In this document: positions 45,298 to 53,643 of the stretch, piece after piece
How the letters are laid out: each line of letters starts with the position of its first letter
Position numbering within the stretch: position 1 is the first letter of the stretch
Source: Caulobacter vibrioides OR37
GTDB lineage: Bacteria > Pseudomonadota > Alphaproteobacteria > Caulobacterales > Caulobacteraceae
Assembly: GCF_000372645.1 (NCBI RefSeq)
Contig: NZ_APMP01000027.1
Location: 1-64,000, forward strand
Length of the DNA: 64,000 nucleotides
Direction: 5' to 3'
Made by a program: the position numbers and the translations under genes
The notes under the pieces: model-generated
Seen by the model: the letters and a program-made list of their open reading frames with translations, nothing else
Told to the model about the DNA's origin: nothing
Databases searched by the model: none

Positions 45298-45774
45298 TCA
45301 TAGGCCCTTGCAGGCCACGAGGTCGAAGAACTGCCGGGGAAGGCTGTCGCGGTCCACGCCATCGCGCGGATGCCGCAGCGCGTCGTCCAGCGTGGGCAAC
45401 AGCATGTGCGCGGGCGCGGGCTGGCCGGCTCTGGGAACGCCCAACAGCAGCGTGTAGCCCGCGTCGAACCCCAGGTACTGGAAGTCGCCCAGCCGCCCCC
45501 AACCGCCGTCGGGATCGGGCAGTTTCCAGCCAGACGTCCCGGGGTCGGTCGTCCGATCCATATAATTCTCGCCGTTGCTCCCGCCGATCGCCGGCAGGAA
45601 CCACTGTTGCTTGCCGTGGAAATCGAGCCGCAGCGCCACGCCCGAGGGCCAGCTCTGGTCGCTGGCGACCGGGACGAACCGCGCGGTGACGGCCGGCTCG
45701 GTCCTCAGCGCGTAGACGGCCTTCTCGGCGGGGCAGGCGGTCACGGCGGCGGTCAGCAGCAGCGCGGCGAGCAT
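45298..45774 (-). CDS. Hypothetical secreted protein
   Basis: A 158-residue protein with a signal peptide (MLAALLLTAAVTACPAEKA). A beta-rich mature part contains RFVPVASDQSWPSGVALRLDFHGKQQWFLPAIGGSNGENYMDR, RLGDFQYLGFDAGYTLLLGV and a C-terminal LPRQFFDLVACKGL; the two Cys could pair. No family recognised. GGA lies eight bases before the ATG at 45774. It is upstream of carB on the same strand but about 150 bp away. A palindromic element lies just upstream of the start. Confidence 0.7.
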   Translation of the reverse strand: MLAALLLTAAVTACPAEKAVYALRTEPAVTARFVPVASDQSWPSGVALRLDFHGKQQWFLPAIGGSNGENYMDRTTDPGTSGWKLPDPDGGWGRLGDFQYLGFDAGYTLLLGVPRAGQPAPAHMLLPTLDDALRHPRDGVDRDSLPRQFFDLVACKGL

Positions 45775-45848
45775 CGGGTTTTCCAGGGAGATAGCTCGCC
45801 CACTTTGCAACCGTAAGTCGGCGAAATCAAGGTCGATCGAGACCGTCC

Positions 45849-45933
45849 AGAGCGCGTTAGGTTTAGGCGTGAGCGGTCGAACCGCTCGAACGGGCTCTAA
45901 GTCTCTGATGTAGAGTCTGTTTATCTGGCTCTA
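45849..45933. repeat. Composite palindromic element (TAGAGCC family, copy 4)
   Basis: The first palindrome, 45849-45898, starts AGAGCGCGTTAGGTTTAGG, carries GAGCGGTCGAACCGCTC in its middle and ends AACGGGCTCT, with an internal GAGCGGT/ACCGCTC stem. The spacer AAGTCTCTGATG follows. The second palindrome, 45911-45933, has TAGAGTCTGTTTA and TCTGGCTCTA, imperfect arms. The last three bases, 45931-45933, are the TAG stop of the DUF2306 gene on the minus strand. Confidence 0.75.
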
Positions 45934-46542
45934 GGCGACGGACGAGGCTAGCCCTCGCCGCTTCAGCCAGACCTCGGCCAGCAGCAGGTTCGGAACCCAA
46001 CACAGGAACGCGATCGCCCGGTAGGCGTCGAAGAACGGGATCGGTCCCAGGGCCGCGAACGGCAGGTAGAGCCGCAAGGTCACCGCCGCCAGCGTCAGGG
46101 CCATCGAGCGGATCATCCAGGCGCGATGCTCGGCGACGCGCCGCGCCAGCGCCATCCGCCAGGCCTGCACCGTGGTCGCCAGCCACGCCAGGGCCAAGAG
46201 GCCAAAGCCGGCCGTGGCGATCGGCCCGGCGGTCGAGCCGAACGCCAGGACGAGGCCACCCATCCCCCCCGCCAGGCAGCCGGCCACATAGATCCGTCCC
46301 ATCACCCGGTGAAGCCCCGGCCGCCGCGCGCGGAGGCCCGGCAGCACCTGGAACGGCGCGATCAGCAGGGCCGTCGCCGCCCCGGCGACATGCAGGTCCA
46401 GGAAGGGCCTGGCGAACAGATTGGCGACGACATTGGGCGCCAGCGGCCCCACGTTCAGCGGATAGCGATAGGCCGTCAGCGCCACGACGAGGCTCAGTAG
46501 GGTCATCACCATCCAGGCGGGACGCGACAGGATCTTGGGCAT
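45931..46542 (-). CDS. DUF2306 membrane protein
   Basis: A 203-residue protein with about six membrane helices (MVMTLLSLVVALTAYRYPL, VAGAATALLIAPFQVLPGLRARRPGLHRVMGRIYVAGCLAGGMGGLVLAFGSTAG, EHRAWMIRSMALTLAAVTLRLYLP). The conserved His/Arg pairs, HRVMGRIYV and AEHRAWMIRS, are DUF2306 hallmarks and resemble heme-binding membrane proteins. The function is unknown. It is divergent, with 106 bp between starts, from a membrane LytTR regulator that may control it. Its stop codon falls within a palindromic element. Confidence 0.88.
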   Translation of the reverse strand: MPKILSRPAWMVMTLLSLVVALTAYRYPLNVGPLAPNVVANLFARPFLDLHVAGAATALLIAPFQVLPGLRARRPGLHRVMGRIYVAGCLAGGMGGLVLAFGSTAGPIATAGFGLLALAWLATTVQAWRMALARRVAEHRAWMIRSMALTLAAVTLRLYLPFAALGPIPFFDAYRAIAFLCWVPNLLLAEVWLKRRGLASSVA

Positions 46543-46648
46543 GGCTTGGCTCCGGTTCGCGGCCGAGATTGCAAGGGCGGCGAGCGCACGCTACCCCAAG
46601 CCCGTGAGCGGCGCCCATTCTGCGCGAACGGCGCCTGGGCGGAGGGAC

Positions 46649-47410
46649 ATGGACTTCTCGGACGGTCGACCGCTGCGCCGCCTGGCCATCGATCTGGCGC
46701 TGTTGACGGCGCTGGGCTTGGTGCTGGCGGTCCTGGCGCCGTTCGACACGTCGAAGCTGCCCCTGTCCGACGGCGCCGCCTACTGGCTGGAGAGCATCGT
46801 CGGCGGCGGCCTGATCGGCGTCGTCATCGACGAGCTGATCGGCCGCCGGCTTGACGGCTTCTGGCGACGCCTGCTGGTCGTCGTCACCCTGATGACGCCG
46901 CTGGTCGTGGTGCTGGTCGGCGTCCTGGACATGCAGACCAACCATCGCTTCAGGGCGCCGCCGATCCTGTGGTGGCGGGTCTGGGTGATCAGCGGCCTGG
47001 TCATGGCCGTGCGGATCCTGGCCTGGCGCAAGCCTCCCGCCCCGCAGCCGCAGATCGAGACCCGCGTCGTCGTCGCCCCGCCCCTGCCCGAGGCCGAGGC
47101 CGTCTTTCGCCAGAGACTGTCCGCCAAGCGCCGCGCGGCCCGGCTGATCGCCGTCGAGGCGCACGACCATTATCTGCGGGTCCACACCGACGCGGGACAG
47201 GAGCTGCTGACGCTGCGCTTCTCGGACGCCGTGGCCGAACTGGCCGGCGCGCACGGCTTCCAGGTGCATCGCTCGTGGTGGGTGGCGGCCGACGCGATCG
47301 AGGGCGTCAGCTGGCGGCGCGGCGCGGGAGACCTGCGCCTGGCCGGCGATCTGGTCGCGCCGGTCAGCCGCCGACACGCGCCTGTGCTGCGGGCGGCGGG
47401 CTGGGCGTAG
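46649..47410 (+). CDS. Membrane-anchored LytTR-family transcriptional regulator
   Basis: A 253-residue protein. The N-terminal half has four membrane helices (LALLTALGLVLAVLAPF, YWLESIVGGGLIGVVIDELIG, LLVVVTLMTPLVVVLVGVLD, WWRVWVISGLVMAVRILAW). A proline-rich linker precedes a C-terminal LytTR DNA-binding domain (LIAVEAHDHYLRVHTDAGQELLTLRFSDAVAELAGAHGFQVHRSWWVAADAIEG). It is probably a one-component membrane sensor; its ligand is unknown. The start at 46649 follows GGAGGG. Its last 47 bp overlap the 3' end of the convergent patatin gene. Confidence 0.9.
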   Translation: MDFSDGRPLRRLAIDLALLTALGLVLAVLAPFDTSKLPLSDGAAYWLESIVGGGLIGVVIDELIGRRLDGFWRRLLVVVTLMTPLVVVLVGVLDMQTNHRFRAPPILWWRVWVISGLVMAVRILAWRKPPAPQPQIETRVVVAPPLPEAEAVFRQRLSAKRRAARLIAVEAHDHYLRVHTDAGQELLTLRFSDAVAELAGAHGFQVHRSWWVAADAIEGVSWRRGAGDLRLAGDLVAPVSRRHAPVLRAAGWA

Positions 47411-48578
47411 CGGCCGCGCGCGTCGCCTTGACCTCGGCCGACGGATCCGTCGGCGAGACCCAGGCGGTTCCGGTCTTGCCCAGCTTGTAGCCCAGGGCGA
47501 ACAGCGAGCGCAGGCTGCGCGCCGAGAAATCCAGGCCCGAGAAGTCGCCCTGGGCGTCGTCCGGGATGGCCGTGTACTCGAAGACCCCCCCGTTGCGCCG
47601 CGTGAAGGCGGCGTTGGCGGTCAGGTGGGTGCGCATCTGGGCCTTGTTCATGGCGATCCACGAGCGGCCCAGGATCGACAGGGCGTCGCCCTTGGTGAAG
47701 CCGAAGCCGCCGTCGATCTGGCCGTTGACGATCACCCGCACCTCGCCCGGCCCCGACTTGTCGCGGCCCGGCAGAATCGACAGCAGCAGGGCCTCGGGCG
47801 CGATGAAGAACGGCGTGGTCACGCTGCCGTCGACATGCATCTCCGACAGCTTGCGATTGGCGCCCTGGACCTCGATCAGGCTGGGCGGGAAGACGCCCGG
47901 AATGCTGGCCGAGGCCACCAGCACCTCGCGAAACAGCTGCAGGGCCGCGTCGTCGCCGCGCGCGGCGATGGCCCCCATGTCCCAGATCACCGTCTGCTCG
48001 GTGTCGAGATTGGTCGTGGCGATCAGCAGCCGCCGCCCCTTGGCGTTCTCCAGGGCCACCGCGTACAGCATCGGGTAGTCGACATACTTGTCGACCAGCT
48101 GGCGCAGCGCGTGGTTGCGGAAGATGCTGGGCGTGAAGAACAGGTCCAGCCCGCGCTTTTGCAGGATGCGGTCGACGGCGTCGCTGGTGTAGGCCTGGGT
48201 CAGGCGCCGGTCCCAGTCCTTGCCCAGGAAGGCGAAGGGCGCGGTCAGGGCGCCGGTCGAGACCCCGGTGACGATGTCGAATTCCGGCCGGGTTCCGGCG
48301 TCGGACCAGCCGACCAGAAGACCCGCCCCGTAGGCGCCGTTCGAGCCGCCGCCCGAGATCGCCAGCACATTGACCTTACGCCCCGCGGTGCGGTCGTGGA
48401 CGCCCTGGGCGAACTTCAGGCTGGCCTCCGGATCGACCGCGCTGAAGCGGACGTCGGCCAGGCCGCTGGGCGCGACCGACCCCAGGTCGGAGGCCGTGAA
48501 GGCGTCGCGCGGCAGGGTGCCGCACGCCGAAAGGACGAGGGCCAGGGTCAGGGCGGCGAAGGCGCGAAGGCCGCGCAT
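47364..48578 (-). CDS. Patatin-like phospholipase lipoprotein
   Basis: A 404-residue lipid acyl hydrolase with a lipobox (LALVLSACG; Cys at about residue 19) and a patatin domain. The oxyanion hole is SGGGSNGAYGAG, the nucleophile elbow is GVSTGALTAPFAF (GxSxG), and the catalytic Asp is in the DGSVTTPF segment. It is probably an outer- or inner-membrane-anchored lipase acting on phospholipids in the periplasm. It overlaps the LytTR gene by 47 bp at the 3' end. No host-cell virulence role is implied by the sequence. Confidence 0.9.
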   Translation of the reverse strand: MRGLRAFAALTLALVLSACGTLPRDAFTASDLGSVAPSGLADVRFSAVDPEASLKFAQGVHDRTAGRKVNVLAISGGGSNGAYGAGLLVGWSDAGTRPEFDIVTGVSTGALTAPFAFLGKDWDRRLTQAYTSDAVDRILQKRGLDLFFTPSIFRNHALRQLVDKYVDYPMLYAVALENAKGRRLLIATTNLDTEQTVIWDMGAIAARGDDAALQLFREVLVASASIPGVFPPSLIEVQGANRKLSEMHVDGSVTTPFFIAPEALLLSILPGRDKSGPGEVRVIVNGQIDGGFGFTKGDALSILGRSWIAMNKAQMRTHLTANAAFTRRNGGVFEYTAIPDDAQGDFSGLDFSARSLRSLFALGYKLGKTGTAWVSPTDPSAEVKATRAAATPSPPPAAQARVGG

Positions 48579-48693
48579 GGGGCGTCTCCGGGTTCGCGGC
48601 GATGATTAGCCAAGTTGACCCCTTAGGGGAATGACCCGTCTTGCCAAGGCCACAATTTGCGAGTCATTCTCAATATTAGAAATGGAGTCGATC

Positions 48694-48861
48694 ATGGTCG
48701 TCAGGACGACGGGCGCCGAGGCCTTGGCCTCGATGATGCGGGCCGAACACGCGCGGCGCGCGGGCTGGCTTGAAGACTTCGCCTGGCTGCTGCACGGCCC
48801 GACCGACCCGGACGTGGTCGACGACGCCGAGCCCTCGGCCTGGCCGCTGGCGGCGGAGTAG
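48694..48861 (+). CDS. Small hypothetical protein
   Basis: A 55-residue protein (MVVRTTGAEALASMMRAEHA...) with a helical, Ala/Glu-rich front and an acidic tail (DPDVVDDAEPSAWPLAAE). ATGGAG lies six bases before the ATG at 48694. In-frame ATGs at 48631 and 48682 are alternatives. No family; coding status moderate. Confidence 0.45.
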   Translation: MVVRTTGAEALASMMRAEHARRAGWLEDFAWLLHGPTDPDVVDDAEPSAWPLAAE

Positions 48862-48885
48862 CGACGGCTGGGAGGGCCGGAGACA

Positions 48886-48943
48886 GATCCTCCCCCGCGA
48901 CGCGGGGGAGGTGGCCCAGAGGGCCGGAGGGGGCGATCTGGAC
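48886..48943. repeat. GC-rich intergenic palindromic repeat (short copy E)
   Basis: A CTCCTCCCCCGCG-acg-CGGGGGAGG-like hairpin, followed by GTGGCCCAGAGGGCCGGAGG. It has the same order of blocks as copies B, D and F (hairpin, TGG, inner hairpin, CCGGAGGGGG) but is about half the length. Confidence 0.65.
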
Positions 48944-48955
48944 TTTGACCTCTAT

Positions 48956-49097
48956 CCCAGAATCCGACCTTCCCGGCGAATGCCGGGATCCAGATCGAGC
49001 CCGCTGACATCCAACCGTTCAGTACGGAGCGATGTCGCGTAATCTCCAGCCGATCCGAATGAATCTGGGCCCCGGCATTCGCCGGGGAGGTCGGTCC
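48956..49097. repeat. Long inverted repeat with two GANTC sites (CerM-like, copy 1)
   Basis: About 142 bp bounded by 32-bp near-perfect inverted repeats (48964-48995 and 49063-49094; both contain CCGGCGAATGCCGG-type palindromes and end in CCGACC/GGTCGG). GAATC, a CcrM methylation site, lies at 48960-48964 and 49061-49065. I recall Caulobacter intergenic repeats with two GANTC sites (CerM). A second, diverged copy is at 60.7 kb. Confidence 0.75.
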
Positions 49098-49137
49098 AGT
49101 GAAATTCACGCGCCCGCCTGGGACGCCCCCAAACGAA

Positions 49138-49165
49138 AACAGGCCAGCGCGGGCGCTGGCCTGTT
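49138..49165 (-). terminator. Rho-independent terminator of the cold-shock gene
   Basis: A perfect 12-bp stem AACAGGCCAGCG / CGCTGGCCTGTT with a CGGG loop; on the minus strand TTTTCGTTT follows. It lies 33 bp past the gene's stop codon. Confidence 0.85.
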
Positions 49166-49197
49166 CCGTTGAGCTCGGGCTCGGAGGCGAGGACCGG

Positions 49198-49407
49198 TTA
49201 GGCCGCTTGCAGCTGGCCGGCCGAGGTCTTGCCGCTGCGGCGGTCGACTTCGGGCTCGTAGGAGATCTTCTGGCCTTCGTTCAGCGAACCCAGACCCGCG
49301 CGCTCGACGGCCGAGATGTGGACGAAGATGTCCGAACCGCCGTTGTCGGGTTGGATGAAGCCGAAGCCCTTGGTGGAGTTGAACCACTTCACGGTGCCGG
49401 TAGCCAT
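49198..49407 (-). CDS. CspA-family cold-shock protein
   Basis: A 69-residue single-strand nucleic acid-binding protein, one cold-shock domain. RNP1 is KGFGFIQPD and RNP2 is DIFVHISAV, with [15 protein letters not shown] at the start and the basic [13 protein letters not shown] at the end. The ATG at 49407 follows AAGGA; a TTG two codons earlier is a poorer choice. The long AT-rich region upstream is typical of cold-shock leaders. It is likely to act as an RNA chaperone during growth changes. Confidence 0.95.
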   Translation of the reverse strand: MATGTVKWFNSTKGFGFIQPDNGGSDIFVHISAVERAGLGSLNEGQKISYEPEVDRRSGKTSAGQLQAA

Positions 49408-49707
49408 TTTCAAAGTATCCTTATAGGCGTGAGTGTTCGTCGCCCGAAACGCGTCGGACCGACGATCAAATTTCGTTGGAAGTTCGGTTGGCGCGTCCGG
49501 CGCTCCACGGTGGGGAGCAAGGAATAGCAGGCCGATCGGCAGCGAATTCGATGCCTCATAGGCCAGGATTATTTTCCGGAAATCAAGGGAATAATTTGAC
49601 GTCTACTGTTCGCGACCTTCGGTCGCGGCCTTGAATTCGCTCGAATGTCCAGGCGGGCCGGCGTTTCCATCGTCGCCCGGAGCCCCGCGCCCGGCCAGCG
49701 GGGAGGG
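49408..49707 (-). promoter_or_regulatory. Cold-shock gene leader and 3' region of pgsA
   Basis: Some 300 bp with no gene. AT content rises around 49440-49600 (AAATTTCGTT, GGATTATTTTCCGGAAATCA and a following AATAATTTGACG). TCCGGA and GACGTC palindromes and a TTCCGGAA core are present. This fits a long structured 5' leader of a cold-shock mRNA. No thermometer fold was resolved by eye. Confidence 0.45.
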
Positions 49708-50319
49708 TCAGGTCAGCGCCTTGCGCGCGGCTTCCCAGTACTGGGCGCCGGTGATCAGGGTCACGCCGGTGGCCGCCCAAAGAAGGAATTGCGCCAAGAC
49801 GGTGAAGCCGCCCACCACGCCGGGGTCCGGCGGCAGGCCGAACGCGCCCCATGAGGCCAGGATCATCTCGGCCCCGATGGCCACCAGTTGCAGGGTGGTC
49901 TTCCACTTGGCCAGCAGGGTGACCGGCAGCTTGACGCCCTTGCCCGCCCCGACCTCGCGCAGCGCGCTGACCGTGAATTCGCGGAACAGGATCAAGCCGG
50001 CCGGCAACACCACGCCACTGTTCGAGCCCAGGGCCAGCAGGCCCAGGAGGGCGCCGCAGACCAGGATCTTGTCGCCGATCGGATCCAGGATCGCGCCCCA
50101 GACGCTGACGGCGTCCAGCTTGCGCGCCAACCAGCCGTCGAAGAAGTCGGTCACCGAGGCGATGACGAAGGCGTAGAACGCCCAGCGCTCCAGGCGCAGC
50201 TGACTTTGAACGTCGATGGACAGGCCGGGCACGACGCCGGCCGCGGCCGCCATCGCCACGAACATGAACAGCGCCATCACCAGGCGCGAGCCGGTCAGGA
50301 TGTTGGGCAGGTTCTTCAT
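49708..50319 (-). CDS. pgsA: CDP-diacylglycerol-glycerol-3-phosphate 3-phosphatidyltransferase
   Basis: A 203-residue membrane enzyme that forms phosphatidylglycerol phosphate from CDP-diacylglycerol. The CDP-alcohol phosphotransferase motif D-x2-DG-x2-AR-x8-G-x3-D-x3-D is fully present in FDGWLARKLDAVSVWGAILD followed by PIGDK. The first helix begins LPNILTGSRLVMALFMFVAMAAA. Further membrane helices follow to the C-terminus (LLWAATGVTLITGAQYWEAARK). The start at 50319 is the conserved MKNLPNIL. It stands between the cold-shock gene and the divergent histidine kinase; uvrC, a frequent neighbour elsewhere, is 18 kb away. Confidence 0.94.
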   Translation of the reverse strand: MKNLPNILTGSRLVMALFMFVAMAAAAGVVPGLSIDVQSQLRLERWAFYAFVIASVTDFFDGWLARKLDAVSVWGAILDPIGDKILVCGALLGLLALGSNSGVVLPAGLILFREFTVSALREVGAGKGVKLPVTLLAKWKTTLQLVAIGAEMILASWGAFGLPPDPGVVGGFTVLAQFLLWAATGVTLITGAQYWEAARKALT

Positions 50320-50496
50320 GCGCGTCTCATAACGCACAACACCCCCGCAAGGATACGGTTCAGCTGATCGGGCGATCGCTCCGCTTCAGGTCTTCGTGGA
50401 AAACGATGGATTTTTGAGACGCTGGACACGACTCGCTTCGATATACAGAGGGAATCGGGGCGATCAGGTTCTGGTCATGGCGGGTCTAGCGGGGGC

Positions 50497-52167
50497 ATGA
50501 GACCAGTGGAACGAAACGATCCGCGGGCGGGACGCCGGGTCGGTTCGGTCCGTGGCCGGCTGGTCCTGCTGACCGTCAGCCTGCTGGTTCCGGCCCTTCT
50601 GTCGATGGGCTTTCTGCTGGCCAGCGTCGACCGTGAGTCCCGGGGCCAACTCTATCAGCAGCTGTCGACCACCGCCCGGGCGCTGTCCGGCGCCGTCGAC
50701 CGCCAGGCCGGCGTCGGCGTTTCGGTGGTCGAGACCCTGGCGACCGACCCGGCCCTGCTGGGCGGCGACCTGGCCGGCTTCCATGCCCGAGCCCGCGCCG
50801 CCATGCTCTCGCGGCCTGGCTGGATCGCGCTGACCGACGGCGACGGCCAGGAGGTGCTCAACACGCTGAAGCCCTATGGCGCGCCGCTGCCGCGCGTCCA
50901 GATTTCGCGCAACGAGACCGGCGCCTATCAGCCGGGTCGCGGGCGGATCTCCGACCTGCTGACCAGCCCCGTGGCCGGAAAGCCGGTGATCACCGTCGAC
51001 GCGCCGATCGTGATCAAGGGACGCTTCTATGTGCTGTCCTACGTCGTCGACGCGGCGTCCTTCACCTCGGTGTTCCGCCAGCAGCGCGTGCCCGAGCGCT
51101 GGGTCGCGACCCTGCTGGACAACAATCTGCGGGTCGTCGCCCGATCTCGGCTGAACGAGCGGTTCACCGGCGTCGCGGCCACCGGGGCGATCGTGGGCCG
51201 CCTTCGCGATTCCACCGAGGGCGTGGTCAAGACGCGGTCGTTCGAGCATGTGCCGATCACCAACGCCTATGTCCGCTCGTCCCAGACCGGCTGGACCCTG
51301 GTGGTGGGCATTCCGGAGGCGGATCTCACCAACACGATCAATCGCTCGGTGGCGGTGGTGACGGGAATCTTCCTGGCTCTGCTGATCCTCGGGGTCGCGC
51401 TGTCCCTGGCCTATGCGCGACGCATCAATGACGAAATCGACCGGCTGGTCTCGGACGCCGCCATGATCGGACGCGGCGAGCTGCTGCCCGAAGCCCCGCC
51501 CGGCGGGCTGGAGGAGATCGCCGCCGTCCACGCCGCCCTGCGCGAGACCTCGCGCGAGCTGAAGGCCCGCGAGGAGCGGCAGGCGGTGATGATCAACGAG
51601 CTGAACCACCGGGTGAAGAACACCCTGGCCACGGTGCAGGCCCTGGCTCGCCAGAGCTTCGCCAAGGTCGACAAGGCGCCGCTGGAGGTTTTCACCGAAC
51701 GGCTGATCGCGCTCTCCGGCGCCCACGACCTCTTGACCCGCACGGGCTGGCGCGAGGCCGACATGGGCCAGTTGATCGAGGCCAGCATCGGGGCCCACGG
51801 CGACCGGATCGACCGCGCGGGACCGTCGGCGGCGCTGTCGCCGCACACGGCCGTCAGCCTCTCGATGGTGTTCCACGAACTGGCCACCAACAGCGCCAAG
51901 TACGGCGCCCTGTCCGCGCCTGGTGGGCGGGTCGGCCTGACCTGGGCCATCGATCCGGACAGCGGAAACCTGACCTTCGCCTGGCGCGAGACCGGCGGAC
52001 CGCCCGTCAACGCGCCGACCACCCTCGGCTTCGGCGTCCGCCTGATCGAAAGCTCGATCCGGCGCGAGCAGAAGGGCGAGGCCCGCTTCGACTTCCGTCC
52101 CGAAGGCCTGGTGTTCCAGGCTTCCCTGCCCCTCCCCCGGCAGGACCGCTGGAGCAACAGCTTCTGA
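50497..52167 (+). CDS. HWE/HisKA2-type sensor histidine kinase with periplasmic sensor domain
   Basis: A 556-residue membrane kinase. It has an N-terminal helix (LVLLTVSLLVPALLSMGFLLA), a large periplasmic region of the dCache/CHASE type to about residue 280, a second helix (VVTGIFLALLILGVALSLAYA), and a HAMP-like linker. A HisKA_2/HWE phosphoacceptor follows with His in MINELNHRVKNTLATVQALARQ, near residue 371. The ATP-binding domain has HELATNSAKYGAL near 460. HWE kinases control general-stress responses through PhyR in alphaproteobacteria, so a link to the EcfG-like sigma factor is possible. No response regulator is adjacent. The stop overlaps the next start (TGATG). Confidence 0.88.
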   Translation: MRPVERNDPRAGRRVGSVRGRLVLLTVSLLVPALLSMGFLLASVDRESRGQLYQQLSTTARALSGAVDRQAGVGVSVVETLATDPALLGGDLAGFHARARAAMLSRPGWIALTDGDGQEVLNTLKPYGAPLPRVQISRNETGAYQPGRGRISDLLTSPVAGKPVITVDAPIVIKGRFYVLSYVVDAASFTSVFRQQRVPERWVATLLDNNLRVVARSRLNERFTGVAATGAIVGRLRDSTEGVVKTRSFEHVPITNAYVRSSQTGWTLVVGIPEADLTNTINRSVAVVTGIFLALLILGVALSLAYARRINDEIDRLVSDAAMIGRGELLPEAPPGGLEEIAAVHAALRETSRELKAREERQAVMINELNHRVKNTLATVQALARQSFAKVDKAPLEVFTERLIALSGAHDLLTRTGWREADMGQLIEASIGAHGDRIDRAGPSAALSPHTAVSLSMVFHELATNSAKYGALSAPGGRVGLTWAIDPDSGNLTFAWRETGGPPVNAPTTLGFGVRLIESSIRREQKGEARFDFRPEGLVFQASLPLPRQDRWSNSF

Positions 52168-53054
52168 TGCGGGACGAGGCCGCGCTGATCGCCGAATTCG
52201 CGCGAGACGAGCGCCTTCCGCCCGCCTTCTCCGATCTGGCCGCCCGCCTGCACCGGCCTCTGGCGGCCCGGATCGCGGCCTGGACGGCGACGGCCGAACG
52301 CCGGCCGCTGGTCGTCGGCGTCTGCGGCCCGCAGGGCTCGGGCAAGTCGACCCTGACCGCCTTGCTGGCCTGGCTGCTGGAGGCCCGGGACTTGCGCGCG
52401 GCCGTGCTGTCGATCGACGACCTCTATCTGTCCCACGCCGCGCGCCAGGCCCTGGCCCGGGAGGTCCATCCGCTGCTGGCCACGCGGGGCGTTCCCGGCA
52501 CGCACGATCCGGCCCTGGGCGTCGCCGTGCTGGAGGCCCTTGGCCAACCCGGGCCCGTCGTCCTGCCCCGCTTCGACAAGGCGCGCGACGACCCCGCGCC
52601 GGAAGCCGAGCGGCCGGTGTTCGACGGCCCGGCCGACATCGTGCTCCTGGAAGGCTGGTGCGTCGGCGCCCGGCCGCAGCCGGCGCCCCTGCTGGCGGAC
52701 CCAATCAACCGCCTGGAGCGCGAGGAAGACGCCGACGGGCTGTGGCGCGGCTACGCCAACGCCGCCCTGGCCGGGCCCTATCGCTCCCTGTTCCAGCGCC
52801 TGGATCGCCTGGTGCTGCTGCTGGCCCCGGACTTCGAGGTCGTGCGCCGCTGGCGAGGCCAGCAGGAAGAGCGCCTGCGCCAGCGCCTCATCGCCCAGGG
52901 TCGCGATCCGGACCTGGCCATGGACGAGACCCAGCTGGACCGCTTCGTCGCCCACTACGAACGCCTGACCCGCTGGATCGCCGAGGACCTGCCCGCCGCG
53001 GCCGACGTCGTCCTGCGCCTGGACGCCGAACGACGGCCGGCGGAAACCTTTTAA
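52167..53054 (+). CDS. P-loop kinase, D-glycerate 3-kinase-like
   Basis: A 295-residue soluble kinase of the phosphoribulokinase/uridine kinase fold. The P-loop is GPQGSGKST. SIDDLYLSHAARQALAREVHPLLATRGVPGTHD is the family signature seen in glycerate 3-kinase (GLYK) proteins, with FDGPADIVLLEGWCVGARPQ as the Walker B-like segment. It ends in a helical region. It starts one base inside the kinase stop codon, so translation is coupled. Why a glycerate-kinase-like enzyme follows a sensor kinase is unclear. Closely related unassigned kinases share these motifs, so the substrate is tentative. Confidence 0.82.
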   Translation: MRDEAALIAEFARDERLPPAFSDLAARLHRPLAARIAAWTATAERRPLVVGVCGPQGSGKSTLTALLAWLLEARDLRAAVLSIDDLYLSHAARQALAREVHPLLATRGVPGTHDPALGVAVLEALGQPGPVVLPRFDKARDDPAPEAERPVFDGPADIVLLEGWCVGARPQPAPLLADPINRLEREEDADGLWRGYANAALAGPYRSLFQRLDRLVLLLAPDFEVVRRWRGQQEERLRQRLIAQGRDPDLAMDETQLDRFVAHYERLTRWIAEDLPAAADVVLRLDAERRPAETF

Positions 53055-53124
53055 GGTCAAGCTTGACCTTCTCTTTCGGCGCCAAGGCCTGTATCCGGAC
53101 GGGCAGAAGCTCGAGGAGCGTCCC

Positions 53125-53568
53125 GTGACCTACACCGACGACGAGGTCGCCCTGCTCGCCGAGCGCCTGCTGGACCGCACCCTGCCCAAGGATCAGTGGA
53201 CCCACACCGCCCACCTGACCGCCACCCTGCGCCTGGTCCGGACGCGCGATCGGGACCTGGAGCGCGATCTGCCGGACATCATCCGCGCCTACAATGTCGC
53301 GGTCGGCGGCGTGAACGACGACACCAGCGGCTATCACGAGACCATCACCCAGGCCTATCTGGCCGCCATCCGCGCCTTCGCGGCCGCCCTGCCGCCGGGC
53401 GTGTCCGACGGCGAGGCCGCCGCGCGCCTGCTGGCGACGCCGCTGGGCGACAAGGCCTGGCCCCTGAGCCACTGGTCGCGGGATCGGCTGTTCAGCGTCG
53501 AGGCTCGTCGCGGCTGGGTCGCCCCCGACCTCGCGCCCCTGGCCCATCCGCCCGCCCGAGGGGTTTGA
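53125..53568 (+). CDS. Conserved hypothetical protein
   Basis: A 147-residue soluble helical protein. It has a conserved-looking His-rich front (PKDQWTHTAHLTATLRLVRTRDRDLERDLPDIIRAYNVAVGGVNDDTSGYHETITQAYLAAIRAF) and a C-terminal WSRDRLFSVEARRGWVAPDLAPLAHP. The HTAHL and GYHETIT segments could bind a metal or cofactor. The GTG start follows GAGGAG. The family is not one I can name. It is spaced 70 bp from the kinase and 75 bp from the GST. Confidence 0.72.
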   Translation: MTYTDDEVALLAERLLDRTLPKDQWTHTAHLTATLRLVRTRDRDLERDLPDIIRAYNVAVGGVNDDTSGYHETITQAYLAAIRAFAAALPPGVSDGEAAARLLATPLGDKAWPLSHWSRDRLFSVEARRGWVAPDLAPLAHPPARGV

Positions 53569-53643
53569 CCGCGCCAAGCCTTGCCGAAGGCGCGGCGGGC
53601 GATCATCGTTCGCGGCGTCTCCTCCGCACAGGGAAAGCGCCAG

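Noticed and set aside
48606..49109. Minus-strand frame across the repeats near 49 kb
   Set aside because: It reads through two intergenic repeats and the antisense of a small gene; no domain or ribosome site.
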